Positions 36,915-44,437 of a stretch of DNA of 64,000 nucleotides are shown here, in pieces. Made by a program: the position numbers and the translations under genes. How positions within the stretch are numbered: the first letter of the stretch is position 1; each line of letters opens with the position of its first letter. Under the pieces are notes generated by a model. That model was not told the DNA's origin. It was given only the letters and a program-made list of their open reading frames with translations, and made no database searches. The stretch is from Rhodospirillaceae bacterium UBA1479 (lineage in GTDB: Bacteria; Pseudomonadota; Alphaproteobacteria; Rhodospirillales; Casp-alpha2). The stretch is taken from positions 344,156 through 408,155 of the forward strand of contig DCRZ01000009.1 of assembly GCA_002325375.1 (NCBI GenBank), given 5' to 3'.

Positions 36915-37727
36915 ATGGACCAGGCGGCCAAGGTCGCGGCGTTTCAAAAGCTGCATGCCGAGCCGGGATGTTTCATCATCCCCAACCCCTGGGACCTGGG
37001 CTCCGCCCGCATGCTTGAAGCCATGGGCTTTAAGGCGCTGGCGACGAGCAGTGCGGGATATAATCTGTCCCGGGGCCAAGTCGACGGCGACGCGACGGTT
37101 GAGGATCATTTCGCCCATTTCCGGGAGCTTTGCGCCGGCGTCGATGTGCCGATCAATGCGGATTTCGAGAACGCCTACGCCGACACCGCCGAGGGCGTGG
37201 CCGTTAACATCCGGCTTGCGGCCGGCACCGGGCTTGCCGGCGGCTCGCTCGAGGATTACGACGGCACGGCCATCTATGACATGGCCGAGGCGGTCGACCG
37301 GCTGGCCGCCGCGGTCGAGGCGGCGCGGGCGGTCAACCCGCCCTTCGTGCTGACCGCCCGGGCGGAGAACCTGATCCGCGGCAATCCCGATCTGGACGAC
37401 ACCATCAAGCGTCTCCAGGCCTATCAGGAAGCCGGCGCCGACGTTCTGTACGCACCGGGGCTCAAGACGGCGGACGAGGTGCGGGCCGTGGTCTCCTCCG
37501 TCGACCGGCCGGTCAACGTCCTGGGCGGCATTTCCGGCATGACGCTGACTTATCAGGAAATGGCGGAACTGGGCGTCAAGCGCATCAGCGTCGGCGGCTC
37601 CCTGTTTCGCTCGGCCTATGGCAAAGCCATGGCGGACGCCCGGGAAATGCTCGACGCCGGGACCTTCGGCTTCGCCACCAGCGCGCCGCCGGTGGCGGAA
37701 TTCGTCAAGCTCTTCCGGCGGGGGTGA
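36915..37727 (+). CDS. isocitrate lyase/PEP mutase superfamily protein
   Basis: This 270-residue barrel protein has DVPINADFENAYADT and a metal-binding region, plus LTARAENLIRGNPDLDDTIK and VNVLGGISGMTLTYQEMAELG, all typical of the superfamily. The KKCGH/KRCGH catalytic Cys loop of isocitrate and methylisocitrate lyases is absent: the equivalent place reads GGSLEDYDGTAIYD. A lyase like PrpB is therefore unlikely; oxaloacetate decarboxylase-like or phosphonopyruvate-type chemistry is possible. It probably shares a transcript with the AcuI-like gene. Confidence 0.88.
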   Translation: MDQAAKVAAFQKLHAEPGCFIIPNPWDLGSARMLEAMGFKALATSSAGYNLSRGQVDGDATVEDHFAHFRELCAGVDVPINADFENAYADTAEGVAVNIRLAAGTGLAGGSLEDYDGTAIYDMAEAVDRLAAAVEAARAVNPPFVLTARAENLIRGNPDLDDTIKRLQAYQEAGADVLYAPGLKTADEVRAVVSSVDRPVNVLGGISGMTLTYQEMAELGVKRISVGGSLFRSAYGKAMADAREMLDAGTFGFATSAPPVAEFVKLFRRG

Positions 37728-37822
37728 CGGGCTGCTTGCGCGGCCCGATTAACCAATTGCTAACCATCGGCTGCCATCCTGACGTTGGACGAGTTTTTGA
37801 CGCAGGATGGGATAGAACACCC

Positions 37823-38320
37823 ATGAGAAAGATCATCGCAGCCCTTGCCTTTTCGGCCGTGCTGACCGCGTGCGGGTACGTGGACAAGTACGAAGAAGGC
37901 GTCGCCGATTACGAGCCAACCTATTGCTATGCGGCACTTGGCGGTGGCGTGGAATGCTACCGTGAGCCTATCGCCGGCGAGGACCGGCGGCTGGTCAATT
38001 ATTACGGCAAGCATCCGTCGCGCTTTGACGCCCCGGCCAAACCGGCCCCGGCGCAGTATCAGGCGCCGCCCATGGTCAACGCCTGGGTCAAGGACCCGGA
38101 ACCGGTGGTCCGCGTCCTGCCCAAGGGCGATCTGGCGGATCGGCCGTGGCTGGCCTCCGGCTATCAGGAGCCGGTCGCCCGCGAAGCCTCGCCGGTCGCC
38201 ACCCAGGCCCTGCTGCGGCAGGCCCATGAACACCTCAGCCGGTCGATCCAACAGGATTCGCAGGACAAGCTGAACGGCTTGAACGGCTCGGCAGGCGAAG
38301 ACGCGCCGCCCTTTCGTTAA
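37823..38320 (+). CDS. predicted lipoprotein, unknown function
   Basis: This 165-residue protein starts MRKIIAALAFSAVLTACGYV, with lipobox LTAC and lipidated Cys17. The mature region is Tyr/Pro-rich with YEPTYCYAALGGGVECYRE and ends in a charged tail. The frame is open upstream, but the ATG at 37823 is the sensible lipoprotein start. No domain is recognised. Confidence 0.75.
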   Translation: MRKIIAALAFSAVLTACGYVDKYEEGVADYEPTYCYAALGGGVECYREPIAGEDRRLVNYYGKHPSRFDAPAKPAPAQYQAPPMVNAWVKDPEPVVRVLPKGDLADRPWLASGYQEPVAREASPVATQALLRQAHEHLSRSIQQDSQDKLNGLNGSAGEDAPPFR

Positions 38321-38412
38321 TACCAGCATCTGATTTTTAGGCTGAATGGCCGCCCCCGCTTCTGGAGGGCGATCATTCGATTTTGCGAATATTCCACAGC
38401 TTTTTGGACGCT

Positions 38413-38428
38413 TGTGATGCATATCACA
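38413..38428 (+). promoter_or_regulatory. perfect CRP/FNR-type palindrome
   Basis: TGTGA-TGCATA-TCACA is a perfect match to the enterobacterial CRP consensus half-sites with six-base spacing. It lies 78 bases upstream of the small-protein start at 38506. The region also has two direct CCTGACA copies (starting at about 38470 and 38481) and an AT-rich surrounding. A CRP/FNR-family protein would be the natural binder, but alphaproteobacterial regulators vary. Confidence 0.55.
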
Positions 38429-38505
38429 TGACTCTTTCTGTGGTATTTGCTACGAGTCGCCTTCCACAACCTGACAAAAACCTGACATGTTGACGGAGAG
38501 GTGCG

Positions 38506-38700
38506 GTGGACCAGGATAAGACCCGAAAGCCGGCCATCAAGCAGACCGAACTGCAGCGTTTGCAGAACGAAATGGTCGGCGGCGCGGCAGCGGATAAGGC
38601 GAAAAAGGCCCCGTCCGCCGCCAAGGCCCGCATGATGAAGGGGGCGCGCAACGCCTGTGGCCCGCTGAACGGCCGCGATTGGCGCTGGGGCGGCAACTAA
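38506..38700 (+). CDS. small basic protein, unknown function
   Basis: This 64-residue protein starts at GTG with GGAGAGG about 9 bases upstream and contains DQDKTRKPAIKQTELQRLQN and a C-terminal CGPLNGRDWRWGGN. It is Lys/Ala-rich, with no transmembrane segment. It lies downstream of the CRP-like palindrome. No known domain is recognised. The good ribosome site and host-like codon use support a real gene. Confidence 0.6.
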   Translation: MDQDKTRKPAIKQTELQRLQNEMVGGAAADKAKKAPSAAKARMMKGARNACGPLNGRDWRWGGN

Positions 38701-38803
38701 GCCGGACGCCGGAACCGGCACCCGCTAAGCCATTTCGTCCGGCGTGCCGCCGGATGTCTTGTCATTGTTCGATGGAGTGATCCTTGATGCGGGCAGGTCT
38801 TTC

Positions 38804-38831
38804 TTGACACCTGCGCGACAGGGCCTTAAAT
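38804..38831 (+). promoter_or_regulatory. promoter for the tRNA gene
   Basis: A perfect -35 TTGACA (38804-38809), 16-base spacer and TTAAAT (38826-38831) make a good sigma-70-like promoter 52 bases upstream of the tRNA. Confidence 0.6.
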
Positions 38832-38882
38832 CCCTCCACGCCGTTCAACGGGTCTCTGACCCGCGGCCGGCCCCAACACGGG

Positions 38883-38959
38883 GGCGGAGTAGCTCAGCTG
38901 GTTAGAGCAGCGGAATCATAATCCGCGTGTCGGGGGTTCGAGTCCCTCCTCCGCTACCA
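38883..38959 (+). tRNA. tRNA with CAT anticodon, probably elongator tRNA-Met
   Basis: The 77-base gene has a seven-pair acceptor stem (GGCGGAG with CTCCGCT), a five-pair anticodon stem (GCGGA/TCCGC) and loop ATCATAA, giving anticodon CAT. CCA is encoded. The T-loop is GGTTCGAGTCC. CAT is shared by elongator Met and lysidine-modified Ile2; the resemblance to the alphaproteobacterial elongator Met form favours Met. Initiator features are absent: the first acceptor pair is G-T, and the loop does not follow three G-C pairs. Confidence 0.92.
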
Positions 38960-39019
38960 ACTTTTCCATGGATACGGTCGGATCATCCGTCCCGGTCCAG
39001 GATGCACGGAGGCCTACAC

Positions 39020-39250
39020 ATGGCCGGCAAGAAATCCAAGGGTAAAGCGCCTCAGTTCCTCATGTTCAACGTAACCTATGGCGACGGGACAGTGACCTCG
39101 AACCGCCGGGTGTCGACGGATCTGCTCGACCAGTCCTACGGCGACGCCCTGGAAGACCTGGTCCGCGCCGCCATCGAACAGCAGGACAACGATATCGCCG
39201 AGCGCTCGGGCCAGACCCGCGCGCCGATCAAGTCCATCGCCAAGGCGTAA
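39020..39250 (+). CDS. small hypothetical protein
   Basis: This 76-residue protein starts at an ATG with GGAGG 9 bases upstream and contains KKSKGKAPQFLMFNVTYGDG then SNRRVSTDLLDQSYGDALED. The second half is probably helical. The frame is open into the tRNA but the ATG at 39020 fits best. No domain is recognised. It converges on the bacteriophytochrome gene. Confidence 0.7.
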   Translation: MAGKKSKGKAPQFLMFNVTYGDGTVTSNRRVSTDLLDQSYGDALEDLVRAAIEQQDNDIAERSGQTRAPIKSIAKA

Positions 39251-39270
39251 GCCGTCTGCGATCTGGAAAG

Positions 39271-41973
39271 TCAGGCGGTTTTGACGCGCCAGCTCGGAAA
39301 CCGGATGGTGAACATTGCGCCGCCCAATGACGCATCGCTGATCGATACGATCCCTCCGTGCAGTTCCGTATAAGCCTTTACGATGCTAAGGCCGATCCCG
39401 GCCCCCGGTCTTGAGCGGCTTTCCACGCCCTCGATCTGGCTAAAGGGTTCGAAGATCAGCGCGCGGTATTTAGGATCGATGCCGGGCCCGGAATCCTCGA
39501 CCTTGACCTCCAGGCTTTCCATCCGAGTCAGGTCGACCGTGATTTTGATGCTGCTGCCCGGCGGCGAGAATTTGACTGAATTGCTGAGCAGATTGATGAA
39601 TATCTGGCGGAATGCCCTGGCGTCGCCCATGATCTGCACCGGGCCCGGGTTGAATGCCAATTCGATGGACTGTGAGTGCCGGGCCGCATGTTCGGATGCG
39701 ATATTGATCGATGTCATGAGCTCTTTTCTGACATCGATCAGGGCTTCGTCGATTTGCAGGACGCCGCGCTCGATCTTTGAGATATCCAACAGACCTTCGA
39801 CGAGGCCCAGCATTTGCCGGCCGGCATCCAGGACGGTCGCGGCATATTCCTTGGGCTTCTCGTCGTTCAATTCTTGCAGGACCGACGTCAGAAGTTCCGA
39901 ATAGCCGATGATTGCGTTGAGCGGGGTTCGCAATTCGTGGCTCAGCCCTCCCAATATTTCCGTTCTGAAGGACGAATTGACTTCGTGTTGCCGGCGGGCC
40001 GCGTCAAGGGCCTCAATGATCCGCTGCCGTTCCGTTTCATCGTGCAGGTAAACAATGCCAAGGCCTTCGGCATGGCCGTCTTCATTGTGCCGGCAAATCA
40101 GATCGAGATTACGGATCCGCAGCATCCGCTGGCCTGAAACGGGTGAAATGAATTCAACGGTCTTCTCCTGGTTGGATTTCAGTTCCAGTATCGAACGCGG
40201 CAGGCCCAACAGTTCCAAGAGCGAGTCGACGTCGGTGTCCGTGGAATCGCGCCGGGTAACCCCTAGAAATTTATAGAACGCTGAATTCGCGAACCCGGTC
40301 ATGGCCGTGTCGGAAGGTGAAATTCTGTAGGCGATGGTTGCAATGCCTTCAGGAACGAAATCGTCAATGACCGACCGGATGTCGCTTTTCGACGCATCGA
40401 AAATGATGTCCGCGAAGTTATGACTTATCGGGTTTTGTTCCGGTGTCGTCGCGTGAAGCACGTCATCGGGGAAGCCGGCCAATTCATCGGCGAGCCGTCG
40501 CAACATTTCGATTTCGATGTAATTCCATTCTTCGGCGACGTCGGTGACTTGCGTCGCCCATGCCTCGAAGGATTTTCGAGGGTTCAGGCGTTGGGTCTCC
40601 TTGTCGAGCGAAACCGCCTTGTCGGGATTTCCACCCCAGTAGATTTCACGCTTCATTTCGTTTCGGTACAGCAGGATGCCGATCTCCGGCCCGGAGTCGA
40701 CCCGTGCATAGGCCACCCCCGCGGTCGGGCCGTCGAAGGCGCCGACGATAGATTTGATATTGGTGCAGGACCAAACCGCCGCGTCGGATTGCGATCCGTC
40801 GCCGTCGTAAACAGACGCGATATGCCGGATGATTTCCCAAGTCTTTGACGGGGGCGGGCAATATCCCAGGCTATAGATTTCGTCGCCCATTTGAATGGCG
40901 CAGCCATGAATTTCAAGGCTGCGAATCAATCGGTTTCGTCCGAACAAGGCGGTGTACCAGAGTGACTGGAGCATCTTCATCTCTTCGATGAACAGCGCCG
41001 TTTTTTGCTCCACCACGCCGCTTAACCTGGCGGTCTCTTCCTGTTCCAGGGTCTCGATTCTACGAGAAAGGGCGCGGGTGAGTTGGATGCATTTTTCCTG
41101 GACGGCGGCGGTCACCATGGTCGCGGAATAGTGATGGCAGGCGACCAATCCCCATAAGCTTCCATCGACAATGATTGACGTGACCAGGGTCGCGGTGACG
41201 CCCATGTTCTGCAGATACTCGATATGATACCGGGAAACGGACCGGAGCCTCGCCAAGCCCAGATTGCACGCCTGTCCGCCAAGTGTCTTGACGGGGACAG
41301 GTGTCGAACGCGCGTCGGCGACAATTCTAATGGGTGTTTTCAAATACAATTGTCGTGCATTTACGGGGATATCCGACCCCGGATAGCGAAGCCCGAGATA
41401 CGGGGTCAGTTTTTCTTCACGGCTTTCGGCGATGACGTCGCCCGTTGCATCCGGCAGGAACCGGTAAACCATGCTGCGGTCGTAGCCTGTCAGGCGGCGG
41501 ATGGACTTCACGGTCATGGCCGCCGCGGAATATGAGTTCGGCGCCTTCTCGATTGCCTTAAGATCGTCGGATATGTCGGGGCATTTCGTGTTGTCGGCGC
41601 CCCCCGGTTCAACAATCTCCAGGATGACAGCGTCGTCGGACCGATGACAGATCAGGTCCAACGGCGTGCGGCTGCCGCGCGGGCATCGGGCGCTGACGAC
41701 TTCGTCGTCTACCGGCCCCATCCGTTTGATTGTCGTGGCGGCAGATTCCCCGTCCGGCAGAAGGAGGTCGGATGCATCGGCGCCCAGCAAGTCGTCGGGT
41801 GACTGCCCAAGGAGTAAATTGGTGTTCTCGCTTGCCGCTTGAATTTTTCCATGCGCATCGACGGCGATCAGGCATCCATGCGACTGGATCAATCCCATGT
41901 GGGACAGGTCTTCCGATGCGCATATTTCCATGAAATCGGTGTCGCCGGTTTCAATGTCGGTGTTACCGCTCAT
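39271..41973 (-). CDS. bphP: bacteriophytochrome sensor histidine kinase
   Basis: This 900-residue protein has PAS, GAF, PHY, then an additional PAS, HisKA and HATPase_c domains. Cys18 aligns exactly with the biliverdin-binding Cys of DrBphP relative to the following IQxHG motif (here IQSHG, Pro replaced by Ser). GAF has PGSDIPVNARQLY (198-210; usually PASDIP) and the CHHYS segment. The PHY tongue is PRKSFEAW. The kinase His lies in LGGLSHELRTPLNAIIGYSE (about residue 680); GxGIGLSIV is the ATP lid. It should sense red/far-red light and autophosphorylate. It is the second gene of an operon with bphO, overlapping by four bases (ATGA). No response regulator is nearby. Confidence 0.95.
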   Translation of the reverse strand: MSGNTDIETGDTDFMEICASEDLSHMGLIQSHGCLIAVDAHGKIQAASENTNLLLGQSPDDLLGADASDLLLPDGESAATTIKRMGPVDDEVVSARCPRGSRTPLDLICHRSDDAVILEIVEPGGADNTKCPDISDDLKAIEKAPNSYSAAAMTVKSIRRLTGYDRSMVYRFLPDATGDVIAESREEKLTPYLGLRYPGSDIPVNARQLYLKTPIRIVADARSTPVPVKTLGGQACNLGLARLRSVSRYHIEYLQNMGVTATLVTSIIVDGSLWGLVACHHYSATMVTAAVQEKCIQLTRALSRRIETLEQEETARLSGVVEQKTALFIEEMKMLQSLWYTALFGRNRLIRSLEIHGCAIQMGDEIYSLGYCPPPSKTWEIIRHIASVYDGDGSQSDAAVWSCTNIKSIVGAFDGPTAGVAYARVDSGPEIGILLYRNEMKREIYWGGNPDKAVSLDKETQRLNPRKSFEAWATQVTDVAEEWNYIEIEMLRRLADELAGFPDDVLHATTPEQNPISHNFADIIFDASKSDIRSVIDDFVPEGIATIAYRISPSDTAMTGFANSAFYKFLGVTRRDSTDTDVDSLLELLGLPRSILELKSNQEKTVEFISPVSGQRMLRIRNLDLICRHNEDGHAEGLGIVYLHDETERQRIIEALDAARRQHEVNSSFRTEILGGLSHELRTPLNAIIGYSELLTSVLQELNDEKPKEYAATVLDAGRQMLGLVEGLLDISKIERGVLQIDEALIDVRKELMTSINIASEHAARHSQSIELAFNPGPVQIMGDARAFRQIFINLLSNSVKFSPPGSSIKITVDLTRMESLEVKVEDSGPGIDPKYRALIFEPFSQIEGVESRSRPGAGIGLSIVKAYTELHGGIVSISDASLGGAMFTIRFPSWRVKTA

Positions 41974-42575
41974 TGTTTTTTCCTCCAGATGGCATCGGCG
42001 ATTTCTGTGAAATACGCAAAGGTCGCCTGCGCGCCCTTAAGCGCTTCGGTGTGTTCAATGTCCTGGGGGGGCGGGTCCAGGACAGCCGTGTTCCTGCGCG
42101 TCTTTATTTTGGATGGGGCTGCATGCTGCTGCCGAAGGGCACTTAGATAGCGGGTCGCTTTTGCGCCGAATTCCCGTTCCGCGGTCGCCAAAAGGACCCG
42201 CGCGCCAAAGCGAGAGCCGTTGAGGCACCAGACGGCGCCAAAAGTCTGTGAAGGGGATGTCAGGGCCGGTGGGACAGGCGGTTCGTCAAGAACGGCCAAA
42301 CCCTCGGCGGACAGGGCGTCGATATCGCGCTTGTATGCGTCCGCTGTGGCGACGATATCGGGAATACGGGGATCATTTTTGCAAAACCCGGATGCACATA
42401 TGACACCGGCCATGTGCCGGTATCCCACCGCAATGGCTTGGTAACCCAGGAGCCAGACTTTCAAGTCAGGGTGCGTGGCGCGCATTGATTTAAGGATGTT
42501 TTTTTCTTCTAGTTCGTTGTGCGCGGTTTTTGTCCCTTCGCGGAGAAAGCTGGCTAAGTCGACGCCAGTTGACAT
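41970..42575 (-). CDS. bphO: biliverdin-producing heme oxygenase
   Basis: This 201-residue protein splits heme to biliverdin, CO and iron, supplying the BphP chromophore. The proximal His lies in REGTKTAHNELEE near residue 16, and the distal helix LNGSRFGARVLLATAE corresponds to the Gly-rich distal segment. The predicted fold and length match BphO proteins. ATG at 42575 is chosen because it gives MSTGVDLASFLR, with no additional residues needed; an upstream ATG at 42608 is possible. It overlaps bphP by four bases. Confidence 0.9.
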   Translation of the reverse strand: MSTGVDLASFLREGTKTAHNELEEKNILKSMRATHPDLKVWLLGYQAIAVGYRHMAGVICASGFCKNDPRIPDIVATADAYKRDIDALSAEGLAVLDEPPVPPALTSPSQTFGAVWCLNGSRFGARVLLATAEREFGAKATRYLSALRQQHAAPSKIKTRRNTAVLDPPPQDIEHTEALKGAQATFAYFTEIADAIWRKKQ

Positions 42576-42627
42576 GTTCTCTCGTCTTCGTCGATTGCAG
42601 AATGGCAAGTGGTGACGATGCGCTGCT

Positions 42628-42655
42628 ATTATGAAACCAGCCTAAATTGAAACAA
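42628..42655 (-). promoter_or_regulatory. probable bphO-bphP promoter
   Basis: On the minus strand TTGTTT (-35) and CATAAT (-10) are separated by 16 bases, about 50 bases upstream of the bphO start. It is the only good promoter match I saw in the interval to the MFS gene. Confidence 0.45.
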
Positions 42656-42752
42656 GCGACCGGAAAGCAAGCCTGTCCTCTGGGCGGGAATCTTTCAATG
42701 GGTAATTTTTCAATGTTTGAGTGCATTGATTTTTTTCCTGTGCATTTGCAAT

Positions 42753-42762
42753 TTGTATACAA
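42753..42762 (+). promoter_or_regulatory. GntR/FadR-type operator-like palindrome
   Basis: TTGTATACAA is a perfect ten-base palindrome, TNGT-N2-ACNA, like FadR-subfamily GntR sites. With flanks it gives TTTGTATACAAT (42752-42763), identical to the 12 bases upstream of the glutaredoxin-DinB gene (56583-56594, minus strand). It lies 84 bases upstream of the MFS start. Confidence 0.5.
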
Positions 42763-42847
42763 TCCCACGCGCTGGGAGACAGGCAGGGGCGGGCGCATAG
42801 CCGTCCCGAGGCTTTTCCGGCTCGCCCTCGCAACCGGATAACGCCCC

Positions 42848-44407
42848 GTGCAGACCGACAATCCCGCCATCGCCAGACAGTTCGAACGGTTTGGCCCGTC
42901 CTATCGCTGGTGGGCGACGGCCTGCGGCATGCTGGCGTCGATGACGATGGTGCTGTCGTCGACCATCGTCAACGTCTCGATCCCGTCGATCATGGGCGCC
43001 TTCGGCATCGGCCAGGACCTGGCGCAATGGGCGTCGACGGCGTTCCTGACGACCATGGTCGCGAGCCAGCTTCTCAATTCCTGGACCTCGCGCTTCATCG
43101 GGCCGCGCAACACCTGTCTGATGGCGCTCGGCATATTCGCCGCAGGCGCCGTTCTGGCGGCGGTCAGTCCGTCCATCGAGGTGCTGATCCTGGGGCGCAT
43201 CATGCAGGGGTTCAGCGCCGGTCTGGTGCAGCCCCTGGCGCTGGCCACGGCGGTCGCCGTGTTCCCGCCGGAACGCCGGGGCCTGGCCGTGGGCACCGTC
43301 GGCATGGGGATCGCTCTGGCGCCCACCTTCGGGCCGCTGGTCGGGGGCGTGACCATCGATCTGGTGACCTGGCGCCATGTGTTCATCGTGCCGCTGCCGC
43401 TGGTCGCCCTGTCGGCGATCATGGCGCTGACCTTCATGCCCGCGCGCAACCCCAAGGACACCAAGCCGAGCTTCGACTGGGTCGGGTTCCTGCTGCTGTG
43501 CGTGGCCCTGATCACCCTGATGGCGGGGATCGGCAACGGTCAGCGTTGGGGCTGGGAATCGGCCAAGTTTCTGTCGTTCATGCTGATCGGCATTCTCTCG
43601 GCGGTTCTGTTCGTGGCGACTCAGTTGCGCTCCAAAAGCCCGCTGCTCGATCCCAAGCTGTTTCTCGACGCGCGCTTCGCCTCGGCCGTCGCCGTGGCCT
43701 TCGCCTTCGGGCTCGGTAATTTCGCGACCAACTATTCGATCCCGCTGTTCACCCAGACCATCCAGGGCTACACGGCGACCAAGGCGGGCCTGGTCCTGGT
43801 GCCGGCGGGGCTTCTTCTGGTCATGCTGATGCAGGCCTCGGGTCGGCTTGCCGATGCGGTCCCGCCCCACTGGCCGATCATCGTCGGCTGCAGCACCTTT
43901 GCCGTAGCGGCCATGGCGCTGGCCACCATCGACGTCAACACGGCCTTCGTGACGGTGGCGTTGCTGGCCATGTGGACGCGCGGCTCCATGAGCCTGATTT
44001 CCCCCAACATGGGCAAGGCGGCGTTGTCCGCCGTGCCCGCGGACAAGATCGCGCAGGGGGCGGGGACCTTCAATTTCTTCCGCCAGATGGGCGGCGCCTT
44101 CGGCGTCAACATGACCGCCGTGACGATCGAGATGCGCACCGCCTATCACGCCGATTTCCTGACCGCGACCCAGACCAACGCCAAAGGCCCGACGGCGGAG
44201 ATGCTGGAAAAGGTGCGCGACCTGTTGAACGCGGGCGGCGTGCCGTCGCCCGCCGACGGGGCCATGGCCCTGGATTTCCTGGGCCGGGTTCTCTATGCCC
44301 AGGCCAATACCTTCGCGTTCCACGATTCGTTCCGCCAGATCGCCGTGATCTTCGCCCTGACCCTGATCCCGGCCATCGTGCTGGGGCGCTCGCGGTCGAA
44401 GGAATAA
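42848..44407 (+). CDS. DHA2-family MFS transporter (EmrB/QacA-like)
   Basis: This 519-residue membrane protein has about 14 hydrophobic segments. Motifs include SSTIVNVSIPSIMGAFGI (TM1) and LAQWASTAFLTTMVASQLLN, and SRFIGPRNTCLMALGIF. The family exports drugs or metabolites with proton exchange. No EmrA-like adaptor gene is adjacent. The palindromic operator-like TTGTATACAA upstream suggests GntR-type control. Start is GTG at 42848. It ends 30 bases before the convergent Amt-kinase gene. Confidence 0.9.
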   Translation: MQTDNPAIARQFERFGPSYRWWATACGMLASMTMVLSSTIVNVSIPSIMGAFGIGQDLAQWASTAFLTTMVASQLLNSWTSRFIGPRNTCLMALGIFAAGAVLAAVSPSIEVLILGRIMQGFSAGLVQPLALATAVAVFPPERRGLAVGTVGMGIALAPTFGPLVGGVTIDLVTWRHVFIVPLPLVALSAIMALTFMPARNPKDTKPSFDWVGFLLLCVALITLMAGIGNGQRWGWESAKFLSFMLIGILSAVLFVATQLRSKSPLLDPKLFLDARFASAVAVAFAFGLGNFATNYSIPLFTQTIQGYTATKAGLVLVPAGLLLVMLMQASGRLADAVPPHWPIIVGCSTFAVAAMALATIDVNTAFVTVALLAMWTRGSMSLISPNMGKAALSAVPADKIAQGAGTFNFFRQMGGAFGVNMTAVTIEMRTAYHADFLTATQTNAKGPTAEMLEKVRDLLNAGGVPSPADGAMALDFLGRVLYAQANTFAFHDSFRQIAVIFALTLIPAIVLGRSRSKE

Positions 44408-44437
44408 GCGGTCTTCAGGGATGCTTCGCGCGGCGGG

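Noticed and set aside
35403..37118. 571-codon antisense frame over the AcuI and lipoprotein genes
   Set aside because: Lies opposite well-supported genes and has low-complexity, His/Arg/Gly-rich composition typical of antisense translation.
38883..38959. tRNA-Ile2 (lysidine CAT) or initiator tRNA-Met
   Set aside because: The sequence resembles the elongator form found in alphaproteobacteria; the first acceptor pair and anticodon stem do not fit initiator features.
42710..44323. 537-codon antisense frame over the MFS transporter
   Set aside because: Composition is Arg/His/Gly/Gln-rich with no membrane segments or domain, consistent with a shadow of the MFS gene.
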